A stretch of DNA of 14,942 nt from Deinococcus piscis (lineage in GTDB: Bacteria; Deinococcota; Deinococci; Deinococcales; Deinococcaceae). Shown here in pieces: positions 7,582-13,035 of this stretch (position 1 is the first letter of the stretch; the number at the start of each line of letters is the position of its first letter). The position numbers and the translations under genes are program-made. Location: the NCBI RefSeq assembly GCF_014653275.1, contig NZ_BNAL01000043.1, positions 1-14,942 of the forward strand, read 5' to 3'. Below the pieces are notes generated by a model. It was not told where the DNA came from. It saw only the letters and a program-made list of their open reading frames with translations, and searched no databases.

Positions 7582-8729
7582 AGCTGACTTCCTTCTACTG
7601 CCACTTGCTCCATTCGTTGCCGCAACTCCTGCGGCGTCAGCATCGGGCGGCTGCGGTGAATCATGCGGTGACAGTTGGCGCATAACACAGCCAGTTCATT
7701 GAGCGCCGTCTGTGTCTCGCCCAACTGGCTCAGCGGAACAAGGTGGTGACATTCAGCAAAGTCTGCACCCAGTTCACCGTAGGTGGCCAGAAAGTCGAAA
7801 TCGCAAGCCTCACAAATCACCCGACCCTGATTGATTTTTTTCGCTTCGGCAATTTTTTTGTTTACCAGGCGCTTGTTGCGCTCGCGAGACTTATGGAGCC
7901 GCTCAATGACTTTGCCCTCTGGAAACCCTTCGTCCACGGCATCTGTTTCTTGGGCGTCCAGTTGAGCACCGCTCTGACGAATCAGCTCAGTTAAGATATG
8001 CAACTCCTCTGGGCGCTTTCCGAATTCTTCCCACACCTGCCTGTCACCCTTCCCGCCAGCAGTCAGCCCGGGCGATTTGCTGGGATCAAGCGCCATGAAG
8101 TTGGCAATCTTCATGGCTACACTGGCTGGGCTGCGGAAGTTCTCGCCTTTCACACCGAAGTGAATAGGCAGGTTCCTCAGAAACTCACTTAACTCGGTAA
8201 CGGCCGGGTGCTCCGGTTCCAAATACTTACGGCCATTTTGGAAGTAGAGATCCAGGGCCAGTAGTAATTCATCCCGCGCCCAGGTGGGATTTCTCGGCTG
8301 GATCAATCTCTGAAGCGCTTCCCATTCCTCCGGAGCAACTCGGAAGTTGGTGGCTTGGGGGAATTTCAAGATACTGAGCTGCTGCAGTTGCTTCTGCTGT
8401 TGAAGCACCATTCGTAAGAGTGGACGGTGCAAAATTTTTGTGAGTCGGTAGCGAACCAGGTAGACGGGGCCGTTCACTTTGCCAGCTTTACGCTGCCAAG
8501 CAGCCACTTCGTTGGTGAGGTAAGGCTCACTCACCAGCTCACCAAAGGCATAAATCCCAGCGTCCTCGCCACTCTGCCACAGGGCCACCTGATCGCCAAC
8601 CTTCATTTCGTGGCGGTATCGGCTGACCATCCAGGTGTCCGTGTCCCCAACTTTCATTCTGCTGAGATGCTCGGCTAGGGGGTAAAACTCTGGGTTGGCC
8701 TGGAAGATCCAGTGATTGTTTGCGGACAT
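7578..8729 (-). CDS. EVE-HNH endonuclease, probable modification-dependent nuclease
   Basis: This 383-residue protein has an EVE (PUA/ASCH-like) fold at about 5-140, shown by WIFQANPEFYPL, VGDQVALWQSGEDAGIYAFGEL and the VYLVRYRL strand. A middle domain at 148-250 begins PTWARDELLLALDLYF, a segment I associate with HNH enzymes. A charged helix follows, then an HNH nuclease at about 305-360 with CEAC (306-309), ECHHLVPL (catalytic His 328/329) and LCANCHRMIH (350-358). The four cysteines would bind a structural zinc. EVE domains can bind modified cytosines, and EVE-HNH proteins are known as modification-dependent restriction enzymes, so the likely role is cutting phage DNA with modified bases. 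It is first in the operon, overlaps the helicase by 4 nt and has a probable leaderless start. Confidence 0.82.
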   Translation of the reverse strand: MSANNHWIFQANPEFYPLAEHLSRMKVGDTDTWMVSRYRHEMKVGDQVALWQSGEDAGIYAFGELVSEPYLTNEVAAWQRKAGKVNGPVYLVRYRLTKILHRPLLRMVLQQQKQLQQLSILKFPQATNFRVAPEEWEALQRLIQPRNPTWARDELLLALDLYFQNGRKYLEPEHPAVTELSEFLRNLPIHFGVKGENFRSPASVAMKIANFMALDPSKSPGLTAGGKGDRQVWEEFGKRPEELHILTELIRQSGAQLDAQETDAVDEGFPEGKVIERLHKSRERNKRLVNKKIAEAKKINQGRVICEACDFDFLATYGELGADFAECHHLVPLSQLGETQTALNELAVLCANCHRMIHRSRPMLTPQELRQRMEQVAVEGSQL

Positions 8730-8735
8730 ACGCTC

Positions 8736-8741
8736 AGGATA
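8736..8741 (-). promoter_or_regulatory. Probable leaderless -10 box of the defence operon
   Basis: TATCCT lies 6 nt before the ATG of the EVE-HNH gene on the minus strand and no Shine-Dalgarno is present, so transcription would start at or next to the start codon. No strong -35 hexamer is seen. The TAnnnT-N6-ATG layout is repeated at two other genes here. Confidence 0.55.
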
Positions 8742-8821
8742 TGTTCAGCTCACTGTCTTGATGGCTCAGAATGACGGGCAAGATCCCAGCACTGAGAGAC
8801 TCATAAGTTGCACCTTACATA

Positions 8822-8835
8822 GCTGAGAGCTCAGC
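8822..8835. repeat. Perfect palindrome in the divergent intergenic region
   Basis: GCTGAG and CTCAGC are separated by AG, giving a perfect 6+2+6 palindrome about 90 bp from each of the divergent genes (EVE-HNH operon to the left, parA to the right). It could be an operator for either. It is the strongest symmetric element in 8730-8914. Confidence 0.45.
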
Positions 8836-8897
8836 ATCCGGCAACGTGTCAGGCACTGAAGACATCATGAAAGTATGAATAGATTTCTCCATGAATC

Positions 8898-8917
8898 CAT
8901 GAAATAATTTTTTCATG
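8898..8917. promoter_or_regulatory. Inverted repeat over the parA start codon, candidate autoregulatory site
   Basis: CATGAAA at 8898-8904 and TTTCATG at 8911-8917 form a 7-bp inverted repeat with a 6-nt AT spacer (TAATTT, a possible -10 box). The right arm contains the ATG of parA. CCATGAA also occurs just upstream, at 8890-8896. The motif resembles the TTTC-N3-GAAA palindromes downstream, so the RHH partner could bind here to repress parA. Confidence 0.45.
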
Positions 8918-9523
8918 CCAAAGATTATCGCCATAGGCAACATGAAAGGCGGGGTGGGCAAGACGACCACCGCCGTGCAGCTGGCGCAGGCGCTGGGTAA
9001 GCGCGGGCGCACGCTGCTGCTGGACGCCGACGAAGAGTTGCAGTGCGCCGTGTTCTGGCGGGCGGGCGACTTCGACGGCTGGCAGTTCGAGGCCATTCCC
9101 TTCCGGGATGCTGGCGCCGAGCAGCTGGCCGAGTACGAGTACGTCCTCATTGACACCAAAGGCAACGAGCAGGCCGCCGACCTGGTGGCCCTCGCAGGCG
9201 ACAGCGACCTGCTCATCGTGCCCACCCGGCCTGAAGGGGTGAGCGCCACCGGGCTGCTGCGAACACTGCGACCCCTGATTGAAGCGGACGTGAAGAACTA
9301 CCGCGTGCTGATTGTCGCCAACGAGGGCGGGCGCGGCGACGAGCTACGCGAGACGCTGGCCGAGCAGGACATTCCGGTGTTGCATACCATCGTCCGCAAA
9401 AGCACAGCGGTGGGGGACGCTGCCGAGCAACAGATTCCGATAGAAGCGGTAGGTGGCCGCTACGCCAAGCTGGTGGCCGTGGATTACGCCTCGGTAGCGC
9501 GGGAGGTGCTCAGCGATGTCTAA
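8915..9523 (+). CDS. parA: ParA-type partition ATPase
   Basis: This 202-residue ATPase would bind nucleoid DNA and move plasmid copies apart together with a centromere-binding partner. The deviant Walker A KGGVGKTT lies at 11-18 with the ParA signature lysine K11. Walker A' is LLLDADEE at 34-41, and a Walker B-like strand VLIDTKG follows near 70-76. There is no N-terminal DNA-binding domain, so it matches the short type Ib ParA group rather than the long P1-type proteins. The downstream gene overlaps by 8 nt and encodes a small RHH protein, as in type Ib cassettes. No Shine-Dalgarno is evident before the ATG, which sits inside an inverted repeat, so expression may be autoregulated. Confidence 0.92.
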   Translation: MPKIIAIGNMKGGVGKTTTAVQLAQALGKRGRTLLLDADEELQCAVFWRAGDFDGWQFEAIPFRDAGAEQLAEYEYVLIDTKGNEQAADLVALAGDSDLLIVPTRPEGVSATGLLRTLRPLIEADVKNYRVLIVANEGGRGDELRETLAEQDIPVLHTIVRKSTAVGDAAEQQIPIEAVGGRYAKLVAVDYASVAREVLSDV

Positions 9524-9755
9524 GGGAAGATTCGGAGTGTTAAAAGACGTGAAAGCCCAGGCGCAGCAGCAGGAGCCGCCCGCGCCCATGCCTGCGCGGG
9601 AAGCAGACAAGCAGCAGCCCTTCAGCAGTACCCTGAGCGGCGACCTCAAGCGGCGGCTGAAGATGGGGGCGGCGGCGGAAGGTCGCAAGCAATATCTGGT
9701 GCTTGAGCAGGCGCTGGAAGAGTATCTGAGCCGGCACCATCCAGAGCTGAAATAG
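9516..9755 (+). CDS. Small ribbon-helix-helix centromere-binding partner of ParA (ParG/ParB-like)
   Basis: This 79-residue protein has two parts. The N-terminal 35 residues are rich in Q, A, P and K and are probably a flexible tail, as in ParG-type proteins whose tails stimulate the ATPase. The C-terminal part (about 36-76) follows the ribbon-helix-helix pattern: a short strand FSSTLS, helix [15 protein letters not shown], then helix [16 protein letters not shown]. The ATG overlaps the end of parA by 8 nt and has GGGAGG about 8 nt upstream. It would bind centromere sites and probably the par promoter. Size, fold and position support the role; no DNA target is proven, though AT-rich palindromes near the operon are candidates. 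Confidence 0.78.
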   Translation: MSKGRFGVLKDVKAQAQQQEPPAPMPAREADKQQPFSSTLSGDLKRRLKMGAAAEGRKQYLVLEQALEEYLSRHHPELK

Positions 9756-9756
9756 A

Positions 9757-9788
9757 GAAAAGCCCGCCTGACGCGGGTTTCTTTATTT
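9757..9788 (+). terminator. Intrinsic terminator of the par operon
   Basis: AAGCCCGC at 9760-9767 pairs with GCGGGTTT at 9773-9780 (8 pairs including one G-T) around a 5-nt loop CTGAC, followed by CTTTATTT. It starts directly after the RHH gene stop. A diverged copy occurs at 10550-10570. Confidence 0.8.
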
Positions 9789-9820
9789 CATGGAAACATT
9801 CTTTCTTGGAATATTTTTCC
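9786..9820. repeat. TTTC-N3-GAAA palindromes after the par operon, candidate centromere sites
   Basis: TTTC-ATG-GAAA at 9786-9796 is followed by TTC-TTG-GAA at 9803-9811 and GGAA-N5-TTCC at 9808-9820. Similar AT-rich symmetric sites lie at 8898, 10585 and 11357. Such clustered short palindromes beside a ParA/RHH cassette would fit a centromere. The remainder of 9821-9855 shows only a CCCA/TGGG symmetry. Confidence 0.45.
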
Positions 9821-9855
9821 CAAACCCATTGGGTAGTCAGGTATAAAGCTCCGAT

Positions 9856-10467
9856 TCAATAGCAGCTTTCTCCTGTCGCAGTTACCAATCTGACACTCTC
9901 AGGACGGCTCCCGAAAGATGCCTGGCTGAAACCACCATTCACGTAAGCAACAATGGTTTCCTCTGAGGCTCCACCGTAGGAGAGCACTTTAATAGGGTCG
10001 AGCCTAAAATATTCATTACGACCACGTATATCAGTAGAACATCCCCCACTGTTGAAAATCTGCCCAGAGTTGGCCGACTTCAGCGACACCCCAGTCACAA
10101 ATCCAAAAAACTCTTTAGCAAAGGGCCTGTTGTTGACACTCTCTTGTGTTGGAGCATAACGGATTCCAGCACGTGTCCACTCTCCCCGGCATCCTTCGTA
10201 AGTCTCACATTTCGTGAAGAAGACCAAGAATTTTTCTACTCCAAACTCTGGGGTCTTGAAACCCACGACCATGAAATATTCTTCAGTATCGTTATTGCCC
10301 AGCTTGATGGTTCCCGCAGGAAAGCACTTGTACTTCTCGCAGAATTGAGATTTTAGGAAATCTCCCTTGGTCCCTAGAAAAGCAGGCCCGACTTGCTCGG
10401 CGGCCTGGGCATTCGCCGCCGCTCCCAGAGTGAAAGCTGCTATCACTGACAGGGCTTTTCTTCGCAT
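9856..10467 (-). CDS. Secreted protein of unknown function with six cysteines
   Basis: I do not recognise this protein. From the chosen ATG it has 203 residues. The N-terminus is a classical signal peptide: MRRK, a hydrophobic stretch ALSVIAAFTLGAAANA, then an AQA-AEQ cleavage site near residue 22. The mature part has six cysteines, in FCEKYKCF, TKCETYEGCRG, GGCSTD and the C-terminal SCY, so disulphides outside the cytoplasm are plausible. An upstream ATG at 10506 would put 13 residues before the signal peptide and is unlikely. TATACT lies 7 nt before the chosen ATG. Composition is clearly lower in GC than neighbours (29 of 60 counted in 10261-10320). It faces parA and lies between two copies of the same terminator, which suggests a late insertion. 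Confidence 0.7.
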   Translation of the reverse strand: MRRKALSVIAAFTLGAAANAQAAEQVGPAFLGTKGDFLKSQFCEKYKCFPAGTIKLGNNDTEEYFMVVGFKTPEFGVEKFLVFFTKCETYEGCRGEWTRAGIRYAPTQESVNNRPFAKEFFGFVTGVSLKSANSGQIFNSGGCSTDIRGRNEYFRLDPIKVLSYGGASEETIVAYVNGGFSQASFGSRPESVRLVTATGESCY

Positions 10468-10474
10468 ACAACAC

Positions 10475-10480
10475 AGTATA
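10475..10480 (-). promoter_or_regulatory. Probable leaderless -10 box of the secreted-protein gene
   Basis: TATACT (5 of 6 to TATAAT) lies 7 nt before the ATG at 10467 on the minus strand, with no Shine-Dalgarno. It decides the start in favour of 10467, because an ATG at 10506 would be upstream of the promoter. Confidence 0.55.
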
Positions 10481-10547
10481 GGTGGGAGTGCCCACCCACT
10501 GAGCACAGCATTGGCTCTTACAACTGCTTATCAACACAGATAGAAAA

Positions 10548-10577
10548 GGAAACCTGCCCGACGCAGGTTTCTTTATC
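10548..10577. terminator. Bidirectional hairpin terminator, diverged copy of the par terminator
   Basis: AAACCTGC at 10550-10557 pairs with GCAGGTTT at 10563-10570 around loop CCGAC. CTTTAT follows on the plus strand and CCTTTTCTAT on the minus strand. On the minus strand it is well placed to end the higBA transcript, which stops at 10616. On the plus strand no gene precedes it, which supports an origin by duplication. Confidence 0.7.
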
Positions 10578-10584
10578 TAATGAA

Positions 10585-10609
10585 AAAAATATTTCATGGA
10601 AATATTTTT
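10585..10609. repeat. Perfect 11-bp inverted repeat with ATG spacer, best candidate centromere/RHH site
   Basis: AAAAATATTTC at 10585-10595 and GAAATATTTTT at 10599-10609 are perfect inverse copies around ATG. The core TTTC-ATG-GAAA is identical to that at 9786-9796. It lies between the hairpin terminator and the end of higA. Confidence 0.6.
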
Positions 10610-10615
10610 CGTACT

Positions 10616-11026
10616 TCACAAAAAATGGCCCGGCTCCACCCGAAAATGCTGGGAAAGACGGCGAATATGGTCCGCCGTGAAGGCCCGTTCGCCTGACGCC
10701 AGTCGGCTGATGACAGCCTGGTCAATCCCCGTCAGGCCCGCCAGCTGACGCTGGGAAAGACCGCGCAGTTCCATCAGATACTTCAGGTTTCCTGCCGGGC
10801 TGCCCTGTGGGGTTGGCCAGCGCTCGTCCTCGTATTCCTGAATGCGTTCAACCATCAGGCTCAGCAGGCTCCCCAGAGGATGCTGCGGGTTCTCGCCCAC
10901 CTCATTCCAGACCGGCTCCAGCAATTCCAAAGCTGCAGCGTGCTGATCGTCCGTCTGAATTGGGGTCAGCGCATGGCTCAGCTGCTGCCAGACCGGGGTG
11001 AGTTGTTGCAGATTCAGGGCTTCCAT
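10616..11026 (-). CDS. higA: HigA-type antitoxin with C-terminal XRE helix-turn-helix
   Basis: This 136-residue protein is predicted to bind and neutralise HigB and to repress its own operon. The N-terminal half (about 1-70, including AALELLEPVWNEVGENPQHPL and SLMVERIQEYEDERWP) matches the longer HigA group. The C-terminal half carries a Cro/C1-type HTH at about 80-125, with the LSQRQLAGLTGIDQAVISRLASG signature at 90-112. The toxin gene comes first, the inverted order typical of higBA, and overlaps it by 13 nt. AGGAG lies 7 nt before the ATG inside the end of higB. The likely target is the 11-bp inverted repeat at 11302-11345. Confidence 0.88.
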   Translation of the reverse strand: MEALNLQQLTPVWQQLSHALTPIQTDDQHAAALELLEPVWNEVGENPQHPLGSLLSLMVERIQEYEDERWPTPQGSPAGNLKYLMELRGLSQRQLAGLTGIDQAVISRLASGERAFTADHIRRLSQHFRVEPGHFL

Positions 11027-11295
11027 GCGTCGTACTCCTTGTGGGTGCCAATAAACTTAATCCAGAACGTCTTGTACTGGAAATTGCTGGTCACAATCAG
11101 GCGGTAGCGGTTGCCGCAGATGTTGAACACGATGTGACCCCCGACCCAGTCCGCACTGCCGTAGTCCTCTTTCAAGTCGGCAAAGCAGGTGTACTCGGCT
11201 TTCCGCATGTACCGGTACCAGTCGTCCAGAGCTTCCTGGGCGTCAGGATGGTCCTCGGCGAACGCCATCAGGGTGTTCTTGGAGATGACGTTCAT
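11014..11295 (-). CDS. higB: HigB-type mRNA interferase toxin
   Basis: This 93-residue protein fits the HigB branch of the RelE/ParE superfamily, ribosome-associated mRNA endonucleases. It begins MNVISKNTLMAFAEDHPDA, followed by a short charged helix and a DLKEDYGSADWV segment. The hallmark core is VFNICGNRYRLIV at about 56-68, and the C-terminal FIGTHKEYDAW strand at 81-91 is close to that of E. coli HigB. Length is normal for the family (90-105). It is upstream of higA in the same operon. The promoter is embedded in an inverted repeat, and the ATG comes only 8 nt after the proposed -10 box, so the mRNA is probably leaderless or nearly so. Confidence 0.88.
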   Translation of the reverse strand: MNVISKNTLMAFAEDHPDAQEALDDWYRYMRKAEYTCFADLKEDYGSADWVGGHIVFNICGNRYRLIVTSNFQYKTFWIKFIGTHKEYDAWKP

Positions 11296-11301
11296 CGGCT
11301 T

Positions 11302-11345
11302 CTATGATGACAAGGCGGCATCACGATGTCAATCTGTCATCATAG
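11302..11345. promoter_or_regulatory. higBA operator: perfect 11-bp inverted repeat
   Basis: CTATGATGACA at 11302-11312 and TGTCATCATAG at 11335-11345 are perfect inverse copies, 33 bp centre to centre (about three helical turns). The left arm covers the proposed -10 box and the right arm lies just upstream of the -35 box. This is the layout expected for repression by HigA or a HigBA complex. Confidence 0.7.
11304..11332 (-). promoter_or_regulatory. Promoter of higBA
   Basis: Minus-strand TTGACA (11332-11327) is a consensus -35. After a 17-nt spacer comes CATCAT (11309-11304), which matches 4 of 6 of the -10 consensus, ending 8 nt before the higB ATG. The position between the operator arms supports it. 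Confidence 0.6.
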
Positions 11346-11356
11346 GAAGTAAAATA

Positions 11357-11390
11357 ATGTTTTCATAGAAAATTTTTTTCAGGAAAACAT
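11357..11390. repeat. AT-rich nested inverted repeats upstream of higBA, related to the par sites
   Basis: ATGTTTTC at 11357-11364 is inverted as GAAAACAT at 11383-11390. Inside, TTTTC-ATA-GAAAA at 11360-11372 repeats the TTTC-N3-GAAA pattern seen at 9786 and 10585. It separates the tail of the recombinase gene from the higBA promoter. It could be another centromere-like site or a site for the adjacent recombinase. Confidence 0.45.
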
Positions 11391-11398
11391 GCTTTCAT

Positions 11399-12322
11399 TC
11401 AGAATACATCCGGCAAGCTCGCCGCCGCCTGTGCGAGTTGCTGCGCCTTCACCCGTCCATAAATCGCAGTGGTAGCTGGGTTTTCGTGGCCCAGGATGGT
11501 GCCGATTTCGTGCAGGCTGCGGCCATGCTCGACTAGGGCGGTGGCGTAGGAGTGGCGCAGTTTATGGGGGCTGACCTTCGCCGGGTCAAGGCCTGCTTTC
11601 CTCGCTGCTGCATCCATCATCTTCTGCATGTTGCGTGCCCCGAAAGGCTCACCTCTGTTTCCGCCACTGAGGTAGCTCCAGACATAGGGGCTGGTCGGAT
11701 GGCCTTCCACCCGGCGCACTTGCAGCCACTGCATCAGCGCCCGCTGCGCGGTGGGGGAGAGGGGCACGAACCGTTCCTTGTCGCCCTTGCCGATAACGGT
11801 TACGGCGGTGGGTAGGGTGTCGCTATAGGTGATGCGGTTAAAGGTCAGGCCCAGCACTTCGCTCAGCCGCGCTCCGGTACCGTACAGGAACGCCAGGAAC
11901 GCCCAGTTCCGCAGGCCCACGCTTGGCCGTGGGTTATCGTGTGCCGCTTGAAGGAGCTTGGCAATATCAGGGCTTTCCAGATACTTCGGCAGGCGCTGGG
12001 GCAACTTAGGCCGCTTGATTTCGGCGGCGGGGTCGCCCACCAGCGGGAGCTGCTGCACGTCGCGCAGGAAGGCCCAGAACTTGCGCCATGAGGCCAGCAG
12101 GCGGTGGTAGCGGTGGGGCCTCGGGTTGAGGGTCGCCAGGAACAGCCGCAAGTCAGCCGCGCTGACCTGCGCCCAGTCGCGGCCACGCTGGGGGAAGGAG
12201 TAGGCATCGGAGTCCAGAAACGCCCGCAGCTGCCGGACATCGCCCGAGTAGTTGCGGATAGTGGCCGGGCTGCGACCTTCTTCCAGTTTCAGGTAATGCT
12301 CAAAGGCGGTGATGTGGTCCAT
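11399..12322 (-). CDS. XerC/XerD-like tyrosine recombinase
   Basis: This site-specific recombinase of about 307 residues could resolve plasmid multimers or integrate and excise DNA. The N-terminal SAM-like/core-binding domain (about 5-90) contains AFEHYLKLEEGRSPATIRNY. The C-terminal catalytic domain (about 115-300) has a full active site: R152 in GARLSEV, K179 in GKGDKERFVPL, HKLRH with H253 and R256, H279 in LGHENPATT, and the nucleophile Y288 in IYGRV. The ATG at 12322 shares one base with the vapC stop (TGATG), so it is probably translated from the vapBC mRNA; a TTG one codon upstream is less likely. The pairing with partition and toxin-antitoxin genes suggests a maintenance role. No dif-like site was identified with confidence. 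Confidence 0.9.
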   Translation of the reverse strand: MDHITAFEHYLKLEEGRSPATIRNYSGDVRQLRAFLDSDAYSFPQRGRDWAQVSAADLRLFLATLNPRPHRYHRLLASWRKFWAFLRDVQQLPLVGDPAAEIKRPKLPQRLPKYLESPDIAKLLQAAHDNPRPSVGLRNWAFLAFLYGTGARLSEVLGLTFNRITYSDTLPTAVTVIGKGDKERFVPLSPTAQRALMQWLQVRRVEGHPTSPYVWSYLSGGNRGEPFGARNMQKMMDAAARKAGLDPAKVSPHKLRHSYATALVEHGRSLHEIGTILGHENPATTAIYGRVKAQQLAQAAASLPDVF

Positions 12323-12723
12323 CAAAACCAGTTCTCCAATCGCAGGGCAGGGACGCGCTCAAACTCTTTCACGTTGTTGGTCACCAGCGTTGCGCCCAGG
12401 GACAGGGCATGTGCGGCAATAAGCAGGTCCATCGCCCCAATCGGACGCCCACCTGCTTCCAGTCCCGCCCGCAGTGCACCGTAGTGCTCGGTGGCCTCGG
12501 CACCAAAGGGCAACACTTCCAGCGGCTCGATGAACGCTTCCAGGACTGCCGCATTCTTTTTTGAACCGCTTTTGCTCACGCCATACCGCAGCTCCGCAAG
12601 GGTGATGCTGGACAGCCCGATGGCGTCGGCTGGATGCTGGGCAAAACGCTCGGCCACGTGAGGTGGTCGGCGGTTGATGATGTAGATGCAGGTGTTGGTG
12701 TCGAGCAGGTGGGTGAGACTCAC
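12322..12723 (-). CDS. vapC: VapC toxin, PIN-domain ribonuclease (FitB/VapC type)
   Basis: This 133-residue PIN nuclease, a magnesium-dependent RNase, is held inactive by VapB. The acidic active-site residues are in place: D8 in LLDTNTCIYI, E44 in LAELRYGV and D99 in GAMDLLIAAHAL, with a further pocket at TNNVKEFERV (115-124). The motif order and the LENWF ending are typical of plasmid and chromosomal VapC. It starts with GTG at 12723; GTGA overlaps the vapB stop by 4 nt. Its stop overlaps the recombinase ATG. The three genes vapB, vapC and xer therefore form one operon. Confidence 0.92.
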   Translation of the reverse strand: MSLTHLLDTNTCIYIINRRPPHVAERFAQHPADAIGLSSITLAELRYGVSKSGSKKNAAVLEAFIEPLEVLPFGAEATEHYGALRAGLEAGGRPIGAMDLLIAAHALSLGATLVTNNVKEFERVPALRLENWF

Positions 12724-12959
12724 AGGTCCCAGTTCCGTTCTTGCTGGGGCAGGTCTTCCCGGGTCAGGGGCATGTCCACTTCAGGCAGGGCGGCATACCA
12801 CGCCTGCCAGAACTCCTGCTGGCCGGCTGGGGTATTGGGAATCAGCAGCACGCCAGTGGAGACCCGCTTGATGGTGACCTCCTGCCCTTCAAAGCGGAAC
12901 GCCTTGGGAAGCCGCACGGCCTGTGAGCGGCCCGTCTGGAAAATCTTGGCTGTGGTCAT
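12720..12959 (-). CDS. vapB: VapB antitoxin, AbrB/SpoVT swapped-hairpin type
   Basis: This antitoxin of 79 residues has an N-terminal AbrB-like DNA-binding domain: AKIFQTGRSQAVRLPKAFRF at about 3-22, then a strand EVTIKRVSTGVLLIP. Its C-terminal tail (FWQAWYAALPEVDMPLTREDLPQQERNW) would wrap the VapC toxin. The QAVRLPKAFRF signature is characteristic of VapB partners of this VapC type. I start it at the ATG at 12959, preceded by GGAGGA 8 nt upstream. An ATG at 12986 would add nine residues without a ribosome binding site. The complex with VapC is expected to repress the promoter just upstream. Confidence 0.9.
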   Translation of the reverse strand: MTTAKIFQTGRSQAVRLPKAFRFEGQEVTIKRVSTGVLLIPNTPAGQQEFWQAWYAALPEVDMPLTREDLPQQERNWDL

Positions 12960-12993
12960 GGGAGTCCTCCGTTCGGTATCTATCAAAGAATAT

Positions 12994-13023
12994 ATATTAA
13001 AGGCGGTTGCCAGGAGAGATCAA
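12994..13023 (-). promoter_or_regulatory. Probable promoter of the vapBC-recombinase operon
   Basis: Minus-strand TTGATC (13023-13018), an 18-nt spacer and TAATAT (12999-12994) lie in an AT-rich patch 35 nt before the vapB ATG. Unlike several genes here, this one has a leader with a good Shine-Dalgarno, GGAGGA. Confidence 0.5.
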
Positions 13024-13035
13024 AAGCTGAGGCAT

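Noticed and set aside
12957..12986. Longer vapB start at 12986
   Set aside because: The ATG at 12959 has GGAGGA at good spacing and begins directly with the AbrB domain; the extension has no ribosome binding site.
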